Of a stretch of DNA of 28,297 nucleotides, positions 7,501 through 14,791 are shown in pieces. Every line of letters begins with the position of its first letter. Within the stretch, counting starts at the first letter, position 1. Origin of the DNA: Oscillospiraceae bacterium (GTDB taxonomy: Bacteria > Bacillota_A > Clostridia > Oscillospirales > Oscillospiraceae). The notes below the pieces were generated by a model, which ran no database searches, was not told where the DNA came from, and saw nothing but the letters and a program-made list of their open reading frames with translations. Location of the stretch: the NCBI GenBank assembly GCA_902795095.1, contig CADBKB010000006.1:1-28297 (forward strand), in the 5' to 3' direction. The translations under genes were made by a program, and so were the position numbers.

Positions 7501-8692
7501 CTTCGGCCTGGTACTGAAGCCCACAGCGGTGGACAAGACCTGGCTGGGGCTGCTCATCAAGGACGCGGAGATCGAGCTGAAGCACGAGGAGCGGTACACA
7601 GAAGCGTCCCTGGCGGCGCTGGCAAGCGCGCTGGCGAGCGCGAAGGACGCCTACGACCACGCCACAGAGCAGTCCGCCGTCGACGCGGCCGCCGCCGCGC
7701 TGGATCTTGCGTTGAACACCATGGTCGGCAAGTCCGTGGACAAGCGTGAGCTGGAAAAGGCCCTCAAAAAGGCGGAGCTGCTCAATTTGAACGATTATAC
7801 GCCGTTGAGCGCTATGTCGTTGGCCGTTGCTGAAATGAAAGCCGAATCGGTTTTGGAGAATGATACGGCGACCCAGGAAGAAGTGGACAAAGCCGCAAAG
7901 GATCTGAATGACTTTATCGCGAACATGGAGAAGAAACCGGGGGCCCTGGACAAGGCAGAGCTGATCGAGCAGATCGTCGAGGCGGACACGATCGACGAGA
8001 CCGGGTACACCGAAGAATCCATCGACGCTTTGGAAAAGGCCGTGGCTGACGCCAAAGAGGTCCTGAATCACCCCGCCGACCAGGCGGAGATCGACGCCGC
8101 GACCCAGACGGTGAAGGACGCCATCGCCGCGCTGAAGGAAACGGAGCTGCCCTTCCGGTTTGACGACGTCAAGGATGAGAGCAAGTTCTATTTCAAGCCT
8201 GTTTATTGGGCCTATAAGGCCACGCCGCAGATCACCAACGGCATCGACGCCACCCACTTCGGGCCGGACCGCGGCTGCACCAGAGGCCAGGTGGTGACCT
8301 TCCTGTGGCGTGCCGCCGGCTGCCCGACGCCCGCCGGCACCGAGACGGGCTTCACCGATGTGAAGCCGGGAGCCTTCTATGAGAAGGCGGTGGCCTGGGC
8401 TGTGGAGAAGGGCATCACCAATGGTATGAGCGACACCACCTTCGGGCCCGACGCCACCTGCACAAGAGGTCAGATCGTCACCTTCCTGTGGCGCTTCAGA
8501 GGGAGCCCCGAGCCCGTGAACATGGAAACCGGCTTCACCGACGTGAATAAAGAGGCCTTCTATGCCAAGGCGGTGGCCTGGGCCGTGGAAAACAACATCA
8601 CCAAGGGTATGACCGCCACGACGTTTGTCCCGAATGACACCTGCACGAGAGGCCAGGTCGTCACCTTCCTGTATCGGTCCGTGGCAGGATAA
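4595..8692 (+). CDS. Large secreted SLH-anchored adhesin-like protein (choice-of-anchor J, InlB-like, FIVAR and SLH domains)
   Basis: This is a 1365-residue surface protein. A signal peptide (about 1-25) contains LLGMLP and ends at ALA. Residues about 30-205 resemble a choice-of-anchor J/cleaved-adhesin jelly-roll (WSEDFEDSETWNAWT, with YLISPAIELP). Four diverged modules of about 100-110 residues follow (about 214-320, 337-436, 512-625 and 645-742). InlB/Flg_new-like repeats lie near 450-510 and 835-905 (FQGWFSD, LYTGW). Four FIVAR-type helical repeats span about 907-1190, and three SLH repeats span about 1190-1365. GGAG lies about 6 nt before the ATG. No enzyme motif was seen, so binding to a surface or polysaccharide is the likely role, by inference. 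It has its own promoter and a bidirectional terminator shared with nadE. Confidence 0.8.
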   Translation: MKKRILCNLLVLVLLLGMLPVTALAGGGSQVVWSEDFEDSETWNAWTSIDANYDVCGWTRDGTEESCTMYNYACSPRPLGEDVTPAASDDYLISPAIELPLDFEYELTFDARMIQAEDGPPYSRTDFYVIDADYPQFSQSMKNMPYLCFEQVMPYPNEGWKSYRFDLTAYAGKKICLVFHHIDQTANQYQLDNFQLTQYEYDSHIERICVTNVPEPEVGLSVEDMRESGIVIADTVNLALVPGSLEYYKTVNEHYELVTGAFEDGGEYDVVFQLQVKDGAFTYADAIGSVNGRKAFVTLDDKGTEDDADDIIEIGYYYGYLHAPQKPLDTLPLFLTPPVAGKTPDFEAYPRTDAFTKTALYWCEVYEDYSESPMMSASDHYEAGKRYRCYFELKPDEGFCFTDHVQAIVNGDTALRHDAGLSDGGLWFFADYEALEDDSCTIRFCTEYGDTPAPITGRIGAWMQLPHLPDQPNAKFAGWGFQVDAGASDAMNGSLLFSGSRTLYAIWLDAITAPEVGICTYGAGSDAFHTTVVIDPYADFSVVEQVPHEPVLWWTDKADVGKPGLRFRGQFDAAETYYGQLLLEADGDHYFAEDAAQAMAFSGAEPDQADVNAQQMCIDFHLDVPGDKTLQSARICVPTRIPGYPVDATTNIGVYSLTPGVNAEPSTGLWAQKEDVGDYTNVYVGSQKPGQTYYGEFILRPTGSVIINEDIQLTIDGASEISRYTRDDAPGLVFVIYAVKIMDTYGFTAVRRSTDNTYPCGWFHADFESRWSTLFDFAFVPGGDHWIKAMAEPGYVFLEWRKNDGSEQVISKDNPYFFTLDNNDWNIQAVFAPTHTVSFLNAHGEPPADQTVVDGGLATEPKGLTADDYIFQGWFSDSACTQAYDFSTPVTGDLILYTGWKYAPGTVATDKTDLNEAIADAGKIETEHYTDESVAAFQAALEAAEGVQSDPNASQAAIDAALENLNNAVFGLVLKPTAVDKTWLGLLIKDAEIELKHEERYTEASLAALASALASAKDAYDHATEQSAVDAAAAALDLALNTMVGKSVDKRELEKALKKAELLNLNDYTPLSAMSLAVAEMKAESVLENDTATQEEVDKAAKDLNDFIANMEKKPGALDKAELIEQIVEADTIDETGYTEESIDALEKAVADAKEVLNHPADQAEIDAATQTVKDAIAALKETELPFRFDDVKDESKFYFKPVYWAYKATPQITNGIDATHFGPDRGCTRGQVVTFLWRAAGCPTPAGTETGFTDVKPGAFYEKAVAWAVEKGITNGMSDTTFGPDATCTRGQIVTFLWRFRGSPEPVNMETGFTDVNKEAFYAKAVAWAVENNITKGMTATTFVPNDTCTRGQVVTFLYRSVAG

Positions 8693-8708
8693 CCGAAAAA
8701 AACAAATC

Positions 8709-8745
8709 GCCGGGGCTGCAGCCGCAGCCCCGGCTTTTGTTTTTC
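8709..8745. terminator. Bidirectional intrinsic terminator between converging genes
   Basis: An 11-bp perfect stem (8709-8719 with 8724-8734) has a T-rich tail on the forward side (TTTTGTTTTT). On the reverse side it is followed by a T-rich stretch (complement of 8695-8707). It can end both the SLH gene and the nadE operon. Confidence 0.85.
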
Positions 8746-8754
8746 AAGAGCAGA

Positions 8755-9507
8755 TCAGAAATTGAACACCGGACCGTCGTAGGGGAAGGTGGGGAAGACG
8801 GAGAGCTTGAACAGATTCGCCTTGTGGCGGCGGTCGATCTCCTTTTTTGTCGCCTCGTCGTCGCATTCGCCGGTGCGGATGTAGCGGTCGAGCACCGCGT
8901 AGGTGAAGCCCAGGTTGTCCTCATCGGTTTTGCCGCACAGGCCGTCGATGGGCACCTTGTCCACGAACCGGGAGGGCAAGCCCAGATACCGGCCGATGGC
9001 CTTGACCTCCTGCACCGTCAGCTGACAGAGCGGGCCGAAGTCGCCGGCGCCGTCGCCGTAGCGGGTGGAGTAGCCCACCCAGTCCTCGGAGAGGTTGCCC
9101 GTGTTGGCCACGCGGCCGTTGTTGCACTGGGACACCGCGTAGAGGGTGGTCATGCGGATGCGCGGGGGCAGATTGATGCGGGACTGATCGGACACAAAGC
9201 CCACGGCCTGCTCCACAGCGCCGTAGATCGCGTCGTAGGCGGGCTTGATGTTCAGCTCATAGGAGCGGATGCCCAGATGCTTGACCACATCCCGGGCCAC
9301 GTCGATGTCATGCTGCTCGCCGTTGGGCAGCAGCACGCCGATCACCCGGTCCGCGCCCAGAGCCTGCACGCACACTGCGGCGCACACGGTGGAGTCCTTG
9401 CCGCCGGAGATGCCGATGACGGCGTTGCAGCCGGGGCCGTTGACCGAGAACCAGTCCCGGGTCCATTCGATCACGTCTTTTGTCACTTTTTGTACGTCAA
9501 AACTCAT
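8755..9507 (-). CDS. nadE: Ammonia-dependent NAD(+) synthetase
   Basis: This 250-residue cytosolic enzyme converts nicotinic acid adenine dinucleotide, ATP and ammonia to NAD+, the last step of NAD synthesis. The PP-loop SGGKDS is at residues 34-39. The family stretches GNLSEDWVGYSTRYGDGAGDF and KVPIDGLCGKTDED are both present. There is no N-terminal nitrilase-type glutaminase domain, so it should use free ammonia. GGAGG lies 7 nt before the ATG. It is the last gene of the hisS-aspS-aldolase group, 25 nt after the aldolase gene, and ends at a shared bidirectional terminator. Confidence 0.95.
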   Translation of the reverse strand: MSFDVQKVTKDVIEWTRDWFSVNGPGCNAVIGISGGKDSTVCAAVCVQALGADRVIGVLLPNGEQHDIDVARDVVKHLGIRSYELNIKPAYDAIYGAVEQAVGFVSDQSRINLPPRIRMTTLYAVSQCNNGRVANTGNLSEDWVGYSTRYGDGAGDFGPLCQLTVQEVKAIGRYLGLPSRFVDKVPIDGLCGKTDEDNLGFTYAVLDRYIRTGECDDEATKKEIDRRHKANLFKLSVFPTFPYDGPVFNF

Positions 9508-9532
9508 AAGATTACCTCCATATGGGTCTGTT

Positions 9533-10117
9533 TTATTCCTCCGGCAGCAGCACGGGGCCGCCGAGCTGCATGGAAAGCAGGGTGATTTTCGCGCTGTCTT
9601 CGATGTATTCCGCCCGTAGGAGGGCTTCGTCGAGGTCCTTGCCCACGGCCACGGCGCCGTGGTTTGCCATCAGGCAGCCGCCGCGGCCGGCCAGGACCTC
9701 GCAGCAGCGCAGGCCGACCTCCCGGGTGCCCGCGGGGGCATAGGCGGCGCAGGGGACGTCGCCGCCCAGGAAGAAGCGCATCTCAATGAGGCTTTCGGGG
9801 ATGGGCTTCCCTGCCGCGGCGAAGGCGGTGGCATGGGGCGAATGGGTGTGCACGATGGCGTGGATCTCCGGGAAGCGGGCGTAGATCTCAGCGTGCATCC
9901 GCCACTCCGAGGACGGGGCAAACCGGCCTTCAAGCACGGCGCCGTCCGGGCGCAGGAGCACGACGTCCTCCGGCGAGAGGATCTCATAGCGCACGGAGGT
10001 GGGGGTAATCAGCATCCCCCGGTCCGTGCGCACGCTGAGATTGCCCGAGGTGCCGGAGAACAGACCCTCGGCATAGGCCCGCCGGGCGCAATCCACCAGG
10101 GCCTGGCGCGCGTCCAT
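9533..10117 (-). CDS. Class II aldolase (FucA/AraD family)
   Basis: This 194-residue zinc aldolase belongs to the L-fuculose-phosphate aldolase/AraD family, which cleaves sugar phosphates to a dihydroxyacetone-phosphate-type product and an aldehyde. The ligands match the FucA pattern closely: Glu71 (SSEWRMH), His90 and His92 (HTHSPHA) and His153 (ANHGAV). SGTSGNLS (21-28) and TPT (38-40) contact phosphate in the family. The start at 10117 lies one base after the aspS stop codon, giving TAAGATG. The TTG at 10141 would overlap aspS and is less likely. Ribosome-site similarity before 10117 is weak, so translation may be coupled to aspS. No other sugar-catabolism gene is nearby, so the substrate is not known. 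Confidence 0.85.
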   Translation of the reverse strand: MDARQALVDCARRAYAEGLFSGTSGNLSVRTDRGMLITPTSVRYEILSPEDVVLLRPDGAVLEGRFAPSSEWRMHAEIYARFPEIHAIVHTHSPHATAFAAAGKPIPESLIEMRFFLGGDVPCAAYAPAGTREVGLRCCEVLAGRGGCLMANHGAVAVGKDLDEALLRAEYIEDSAKITLLSMQLGGPVLLPEE

Positions 10118-10118
10118 C

Positions 10119-11894
10119 TTATTCCGGCTGGACCAGCGCAATGTGCAGCTCGTCGAGCTGGCGCTGCTCCACGCTCGAGGGAGCGTCCATCATGACGTCC
10201 TGGGCGTTCTTGTTCATGGGGAAGGGGATGATCTCGCGGATGGAGTCCTCGCCCGCCAGCAGCATGACCATGCGGTCCACGCCCGGAGCGATGCCGGCAT
10301 GGGGAGGCGCGCCGTAGCAGAAGGCGTTGTACATGGCGGGGAACTTGGCCTTGACGTCCTCCTCGCCCAGGCGGACCATCTCAAAGGCCTTGATCATGAT
10401 CTCCGGGTCGTGGTTCCGGACCGCGCCGGAGGAGAGCTCCACGCCGTTGCACACCAGATCGTACTGGTCGGCGCAGATGGTGAGCGGGTCGATCTCGCCG
10501 CGCTCGGCCTGCTCCAGCACGGCCTTGCCGCCGGTGGGCATGGAGAAGGGGTTGTGGCAGAATTCCAGCTCGCCGGACTCCTCGCCGATTTCGTACATGG
10601 GGAAGTCCACGATCCAGCAGAATTCGTAGCGCTCCCGGTCCATATGGCCGGGCACCGCGGCGCCGAGCTTCTTGACGATGACGCCGGCGGTCTTCTGGGC
10701 GACGCCGAGCTTGCCGGCGCTGACGCCCACGAGGCAGTTGGGGGTGAGGCCCAGCTTCTCGATGACCGCGTCCTTGCGGTCAGCCAGGAACTTGGAGATG
10801 CCACCGACGAAGTTGCCGCTCTCGTCCATGCGGAACCACATGGGCCGGGCGCCGGCCTGGACCTCCACCTCAGCCATGACCTTGTCAATGGCCTTGCGTG
10901 CCAGGTGACAGTCGGAGACCACCACGGCCTTGACGCGGTTGCCGGGGGCGAAGGGGGCAAAGTCGATGCCATCCACCAGGTCGGTCATGTCCTGCACGGT
11001 CAGATCGATGCGCAGGTCCGGCTTGTCGGTGCCGTAGGTCTCCATGGCGTCAACGTAGCGGATGCGGCGGAAGGGAGCCTCGGAGGCGACGGAATACGTG
11101 CCGTATTTGGCGAAGATCGGGGGCAGCACGTCCTCGATGACGGAGAAGACCTCATCCTGGCCGGCAAAGGCCATTTCCATGTCGAGCTGATAGAACTCGC
11201 CGGGGCTGCGGTCGCCGCGCGCGTCCTCGTCGCGGAAGCAGGGGGCGATCTGGAAATAACGGTCGAAGCCGGCGGTCATGAGCAGCTGCTTGAACTGCTG
11301 GGGCGCCTGGGGCAGGGCGTAGAACTTGCCGGGATGCTTGCGCGCCGGCACCAGATAGTCCCGCGCGCCCTCGGGGGAGGAGGCGGTCAGGATGGGGGTG
11401 GTGATCTCCAGGAAATCGTGGCGCAGCATGGCCTCGCGCAGGGCGGCGATGACGTTGCAGCGCAGGATGATGTTCTTCTTGACGGCGGGATTGCGCAGGT
11501 CGAGATAGCGGTAGCGCAGGCGCTGGGTCTCGTCGGCCTCGCGGCTGCGGTTGATCTCGAAGGGCAGCTCATTGTAGCGGCAGCGGCCGAGGATCTCCAC
11601 GCTCACAGGGGAGACCTCGATCTCGCCGGTGGGCAGCTTGGGATTCTTGCTGGCGCGCTCGCGCACCGTGCCGGTGACCTGAATGGTGGATTCCTTGTTG
11701 AGGGACTTGAAGATCTTCATCATCTCCTCATTCTCCACCACGATCTGGGTGGTGCCGTAGAAATCGCGCAGGATCACGAAGGCAAAGTTGCTGCCGACCT
11801 CGCGGACGTTTTCCATCCAACCGGCCAGCGTCACCTGCTTGCCCGCGTCGGAAAGGCGCAGCTCCCCGCAGGTATGGGTTCTGGACTGGAACAT
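10119..11894 (-). CDS. aspS: Aspartyl-tRNA synthetase
   Basis: This 591-residue bacterial-type class II synthetase charges tRNA(Asp). An N-terminal OB-fold anticodon domain (about 1-110, AGWMENVREVGSNFAF) is followed by the catalytic core. Motif 2 is FRDEDARGDRSPGEFYQLDMEMAF-like, with its first arginine in FRDED. The inserted GAD domain lies about 290-420, and motif 3 is APPHAGIAPGVDRMVML. Length and order are usual for bacterial AspRS. GGAG stands 8 nt before the ATG at 11894. The gap to hisS is 15 nt, so the two are almost certainly cotranscribed under the upstream T-box. Whether it discriminates tRNA(Asp) from tRNA(Asn) cannot be settled here. Confidence 0.95.
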   Translation of the reverse strand: MFQSRTHTCGELRLSDAGKQVTLAGWMENVREVGSNFAFVILRDFYGTTQIVVENEEMMKIFKSLNKESTIQVTGTVRERASKNPKLPTGEIEVSPVSVEILGRCRYNELPFEINRSREADETQRLRYRYLDLRNPAVKKNIILRCNVIAALREAMLRHDFLEITTPILTASSPEGARDYLVPARKHPGKFYALPQAPQQFKQLLMTAGFDRYFQIAPCFRDEDARGDRSPGEFYQLDMEMAFAGQDEVFSVIEDVLPPIFAKYGTYSVASEAPFRRIRYVDAMETYGTDKPDLRIDLTVQDMTDLVDGIDFAPFAPGNRVKAVVVSDCHLARKAIDKVMAEVEVQAGARPMWFRMDESGNFVGGISKFLADRKDAVIEKLGLTPNCLVGVSAGKLGVAQKTAGVIVKKLGAAVPGHMDRERYEFCWIVDFPMYEIGEESGELEFCHNPFSMPTGGKAVLEQAERGEIDPLTICADQYDLVCNGVELSSGAVRNHDPEIMIKAFEMVRLGEEDVKAKFPAMYNAFCYGAPPHAGIAPGVDRMVMLLAGEDSIREIIPFPMNKNAQDVMMDAPSSVEQRQLDELHIALVQPE

Positions 11895-11909
11895 ATTTCT
11901 CTCTCCTTT

Positions 11910-13274
11910 TCAGATGGTTTCACGGATGACGGCGCCGCCCATCCGAGCGGCCAGGCCTTCCTGGATCAGGGCGGCGGCCTCGTCGGCGGACAAGGTCTGC
12001 TGCACGCCGGTGGCCAGCTCCTTCACCGAGCACTTGCCCTGGGCCAGCTCATCCTCGCCCAGGAAGATGACATAGGGGATGCCGAGACGGTCGGCGTACT
12101 GCATCTTGGCCTTGAATTTCCGGGCCTCGGTGTAGAGCTGGACGCGGACGCCCTGCTCCCGGAGCCGGGTGGAAAGGGCAATCGCGCCGCCCAGGGCCTC
12201 GTCGCCCATGGGCAGTACCAGCACGTCCGCCGGAGCGGTGGGCAGGTCGGGATTCAGCATGCCCTGCTCGCCAAGCACGTAGAACAGACGGGTCAGACCG
12301 ATGGAGATGCCCACGCCGGGCAGCTGACGGTCGGTATAATAGGCGGCCAGATTGTCGTAGCGGCCGCCGGAGCATACGGAGCCGATCTCGGGATGATCGA
12401 GCATGGTGGTCTCGTAGACGGTGCCGGTATAGTAGTCCAGGCCGCGGGCGATGGTCAGATCCACGGCGAAGTTTTCCTCCGGCACGCCGAATTCGCCCAG
12501 GTAGCCCACCACGGTGGCGAGCTCCTGCAGACCCTCGTCGAAGCGTTCGCTTCTGCCGCGATAGGCCTCCAGCGCCGCGAGCACCTCGGCGTTGGAGCCG
12601 CCGATGGAGATGAAGCGCAGGATCTCCTCGGCCTTCTCCTCGCTGATGCCGTCGTCCTCGCACAGCACCAGGCGGACGTTCTCTGGGCCGATCTTGTCCA
12701 GCTTGTCCACGGTGCGCATGATATCGCCCGCCCGGTCGGAAAGCCCCAGCAGCTCATAGAAGCCGTTCAGGATCTTGCGGTTGTTGACGCGGATCTGGAA
12801 GCGGGTCAGGCCCAGGGCGCGGAAGGTGCGGTAGATGATGGAGGGGATCTCCGCCTCGTTGATGATGGAGAGCTTGCCATCGCCGATGATGTCGATATCG
12901 GCCTGGTAGAATTCGCGGAACCGGCCGCGCTGGGCCCGCTCGCCGCGGTAGACCTTGCCGATCTGATAGCGGCGGAAGGGGAAGCACAGCTCGCCTGAAT
13001 GGATGGCGACGTATTTTGCCAGGGGCACGGTGAGATCAAAGCGCAGGGCCAGGTCGTTGTCGCCCTTCTGGAAGCGATAGATCTGTTTTTCGGTTTCGCC
13101 GCCGCCCTTGGCCAGCAGGACCTCCGCGGATTCGATGGCAGGGGTATCCAGGGGCGTGAAGCCGTACAGGGCATAGGTGCGGCGCAGGATCTCCATGATG
13201 CGCTCCATCTGCATCTGGGGTGCAGGGAGCAGCTCCATGAAGCCCGACAGGGTGCGGGGTTTGATTTTTTCCAT
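11910..13274 (-). CDS. hisS: Histidyl-tRNA synthetase
   Basis: This 454-residue class II synthetase charges tRNA(His). Visible marks are LALRFDLTVPLAKYVA, motif 2 YRGERAQRGRFREFYQ (about 109-124), the histidine-specific ARGLDYYTG (276-284), and motif 3 GVGISIGLTRLF. A C-terminal anticodon-binding domain (about 360-454) begins near DVLVLPMGDEA. The sequence lies on the type with ARGLDYYTGTVYE and FYQADIDIIG motifs. AAGGA precedes the ATG by about 9 nt. It is the first gene after the T-box and is followed by aspS. Expression should rise when charged tRNA falls. Confidence 0.95.
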   Translation of the reverse strand: MEKIKPRTLSGFMELLPAPQMQMERIMEILRRTYALYGFTPLDTPAIESAEVLLAKGGGETEKQIYRFQKGDNDLALRFDLTVPLAKYVAIHSGELCFPFRRYQIGKVYRGERAQRGRFREFYQADIDIIGDGKLSIINEAEIPSIIYRTFRALGLTRFQIRVNNRKILNGFYELLGLSDRAGDIMRTVDKLDKIGPENVRLVLCEDDGISEEKAEEILRFISIGGSNAEVLAALEAYRGRSERFDEGLQELATVVGYLGEFGVPEENFAVDLTIARGLDYYTGTVYETTMLDHPEIGSVCSGGRYDNLAAYYTDRQLPGVGISIGLTRLFYVLGEQGMLNPDLPTAPADVLVLPMGDEALGGAIALSTRLREQGVRVQLYTEARKFKAKMQYADRLGIPYVIFLGEDELAQGKCSVKELATGVQQTLSADEAAALIQEGLAARMGGAVIRETI

Positions 13275-13290
13275 GGTTTTCGTTCCTTTC

Positions 13291-13548
13291 GATGGTTGAA
13301 AAAAGAATACTCCCGTCCCAGTACATGGGACGAGAGTAGATCCTACTTCGTGGTGCCACCCAATTTCAGTCTTGCGACTCTTTTGGCCTGCTGCGGGCAG
13401 GGACCGGCGATTTCGGCGGATGCCTTATACGCGCGCTCGGCGAATGTCCTTCACGCATGGCCGCGCCGGAAGCTTACAGCCGGGGCTTCCTTCTCTGGGG
13501 GCGGGCGATCGCGCTACTGCTTTCGCGTCATTGCGCCATGTTCAGTTG
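13291..13548 (-). promoter_or_regulatory. T-box riboswitch leader of hisS-aspS with overlapping Asp/His specifier
   Basis: On the reverse strand the conserved T-box GGGTGGCACCACG (13361-13349) precedes a terminator hairpin and T-run directly before hisS. Upstream are Stem I hallmarks: AGTA of the specifier-loop S-turn, and AGAGA and GTAA of the distal region (around 13525-13465). On the 3' side of the specifier loop the RNA reads GAAGGACATTCGCCGAGC. Matched by eye to the known glyQS Stem I pattern, in which GGC precedes AUUC, the specifier position holds GAC (13448-13446), Asp. CAU (13446-13444), His, overlaps it by one base. The leader begins at the stop of the mgsA-like gene, and no separate promoter is evident. 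Confidence 0.9.
13298..13337 (-). terminator. T-box-controlled intrinsic terminator
   Basis: Read on the reverse strand, a 12-bp stem with one mismatch (13337-13326 with 13320-13309) has a GTACA-type loop and is followed by ATTCTTTTTT. Its 5' arm can instead pair with the T-box to form the antiterminator when uncharged tRNA binds. Confidence 0.85.
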
Positions 13549-13974
13549 TCAGCGGATGGATTTGATGGAGCGGCGGGGATGGATCATCTCGCGCCAGTCG
13601 AGGTCGCCGCGCTGCAGGCCCATGATGAGCATTTCCGCGGAGGCCAGGTTGGTGCCCACGGGGACATTGTGCTTGTCGCAGTGGCGCAGGGTTTCGATGA
13701 TGCGCTGATCCTCCCAGGGGTCGCGGTTGTCGGGGTCGGAGAACATCAGCACCAGATCAATCTCATTGTAGGCGATGCGGGCGTCGATCTGCTGATGACC
13801 GCCGTTTTTGTGGGACAGGAACAGGCTGATCGGCAGCCCCGTCGCGTCGGCCACGAGGCGGCCGGTGGTGGCGGTGGCGAACAGATTGTGCTTGGCAAGG
13901 ATGCTCTTGTAGGCGGTGCAGAATTGCACGAGCAGCTCTTTTTTCTTGTCTTGTGCGGTCAGCGCAATATTCAT
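13549..13974 (-). CDS. Methylglyoxal synthase-like protein with altered active site
   Basis: This 141-residue protein is plainly in the MgsA fold family (LFATATTGRLVADATGLP, QQIDARIAYNEIDLV, NVPVGTN, RGDLDWRE). True MgsA turns dihydroxyacetone phosphate into methylglyoxal. Compared with E. coli MgsA, His19 is Gln8, the catalytic Asp71 in GGDQQ is His60 in GGHQQ, Gly46 is Ala35, and the PHDPD segment with His98 and Asp101 is PWEDQ. Asp91 is kept as Asp80. These losses make classical activity doubtful, although the frame is intact and the rest is well conserved. GGAG lies 8 nt before the ATG. It follows the minD-like gene by 40 nt and runs straight into the hisS T-box. A binding or altered catalytic role is inference. 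Confidence 0.8.
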   Translation of the reverse strand: MNIALTAQDKKKELLVQFCTAYKSILAKHNLFATATTGRLVADATGLPISLFLSHKNGGHQQIDARIAYNEIDLVLMFSDPDNRDPWEDQRIIETLRHCDKHNVPVGTNLASAEMLIMGLQRGDLDWREMIHPRRSIKSIR

Positions 13975-14014
13975 GGTAAAATCTCCGTTTTCTGAGGATT
14001 CTGCAGACGCTGGA

Positions 14015-14749
14015 TCAACGCAGCATCAGCGGTATGCTTTCGCCCTCCAGGCGGCGGGCGATGTTGGCGCAGGCTCTGGCGGCGGGACAGCCCTGGGCAT
14101 TGCACAGGGGCACGCCCCAGGCGGCGGCGAGTATCACATCGGCATGCTCGGGGACCAGGCCCAGCAGGGGCAGGCCGACGGTGTCCATGACGTCGTCGAT
14201 GTTGGTGCGCAGGCGATTGTAGAGCCGGGGAGAGACGCGATTGACCACCACCCGCGTCCACCGGGGACCGAGCTCGCCGGCCAGCGCGCCGGCACGCTCG
14301 GCGTCGCGCATGCTGGCCGGGTCGGCCTGCGTTACCACCACGGTGCGGTCAGCGCGGCGTACGGCCATGCGGAACAGGGCGCCGATGCCGGCGGGGGCGT
14401 CGAGCAGGATCCAGTCGAAGCGTTCCCGCGCCTGTGCCAGCAGACGGTAGAACGCGTGCTCCGGGACGGACTCCGGCTCCGCCACGGGGGCGGTGAGCAG
14501 ACGCAGCGACGGGATCAGGGGATGGGAAGGGGCGTCGGCCAGGGTGCAGCTTTCTTCGATGACGTCGAGGAAGCTGACGGAGGCTTCGTCACGCATCCCG
14601 AGGGAGATGTCGAGATTGCGCAGACCCACATCGAGGTCCACACAAAGAACGCTCCGGCCTTCCTTGGCCAGAAAACTCGCGACGGCGGCGCACAGGGTGG
14701 TCTTGCCGGTGCCGCCCTTACCGGATACGAAGGCAACGACCTGCCCCAC
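14015..14749 (-). CDS. minD: MinD-like ATPase (ParA/MinD family)
   Basis: This 244-residue P-loop ATPase has the deviant Walker A KGGTGKTT (11-18), the MinD hallmark VDLDVGLRNLD (37-47) and LLDAPAGI (Asp117). MinD positions the division septum by recruiting MinC to the membrane. The protein is shorter than typical MinD (about 265-270), and its end (RRLEGESIPLMLR) is not a clear amphipathic membrane-targeting helix. No minC or minE is beside it. The start is GTG at 14749 with GGAGG about 8-9 nt upstream. A near-consensus promoter lies before it, and the mgsA-like gene follows. It may be a divergent MinD or another ParA-type switch. Confidence 0.75.
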   Translation of the reverse strand: MGQVVAFVSGKGGTGKTTLCAAVASFLAKEGRSVLCVDLDVGLRNLDISLGMRDEASVSFLDVIEESCTLADAPSHPLIPSLRLLTAPVAEPESVPEHAFYRLLAQARERFDWILLDAPAGIGALFRMAVRRADRTVVVTQADPASMRDAERAGALAGELGPRWTRVVVNRVSPRLYNRLRTNIDDVMDTVGLPLLGLVPEHADVILAAAWGVPLCNAQGCPAARACANIARRLEGESIPLMLR

Positions 14750-14791
14750 CGTGAACGCCTCCTTTCAAGGCTTTGCGATCAGTAAACTCTA

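Noticed and set aside
4817..8257. Very long open frame on the reverse strand inside the SLH adhesin-like gene
   Set aside because: It is a mirror of the strong GC bias at third codon positions of the forward gene, has no ribosome site, and its product shows no recognisable domain.
10143..12998. Long forward frame across aspS and hisS
   Set aside because: It is antisense to two certain tRNA synthetase genes; the product is low-complexity, rich in Gly, Ala, His and Val.
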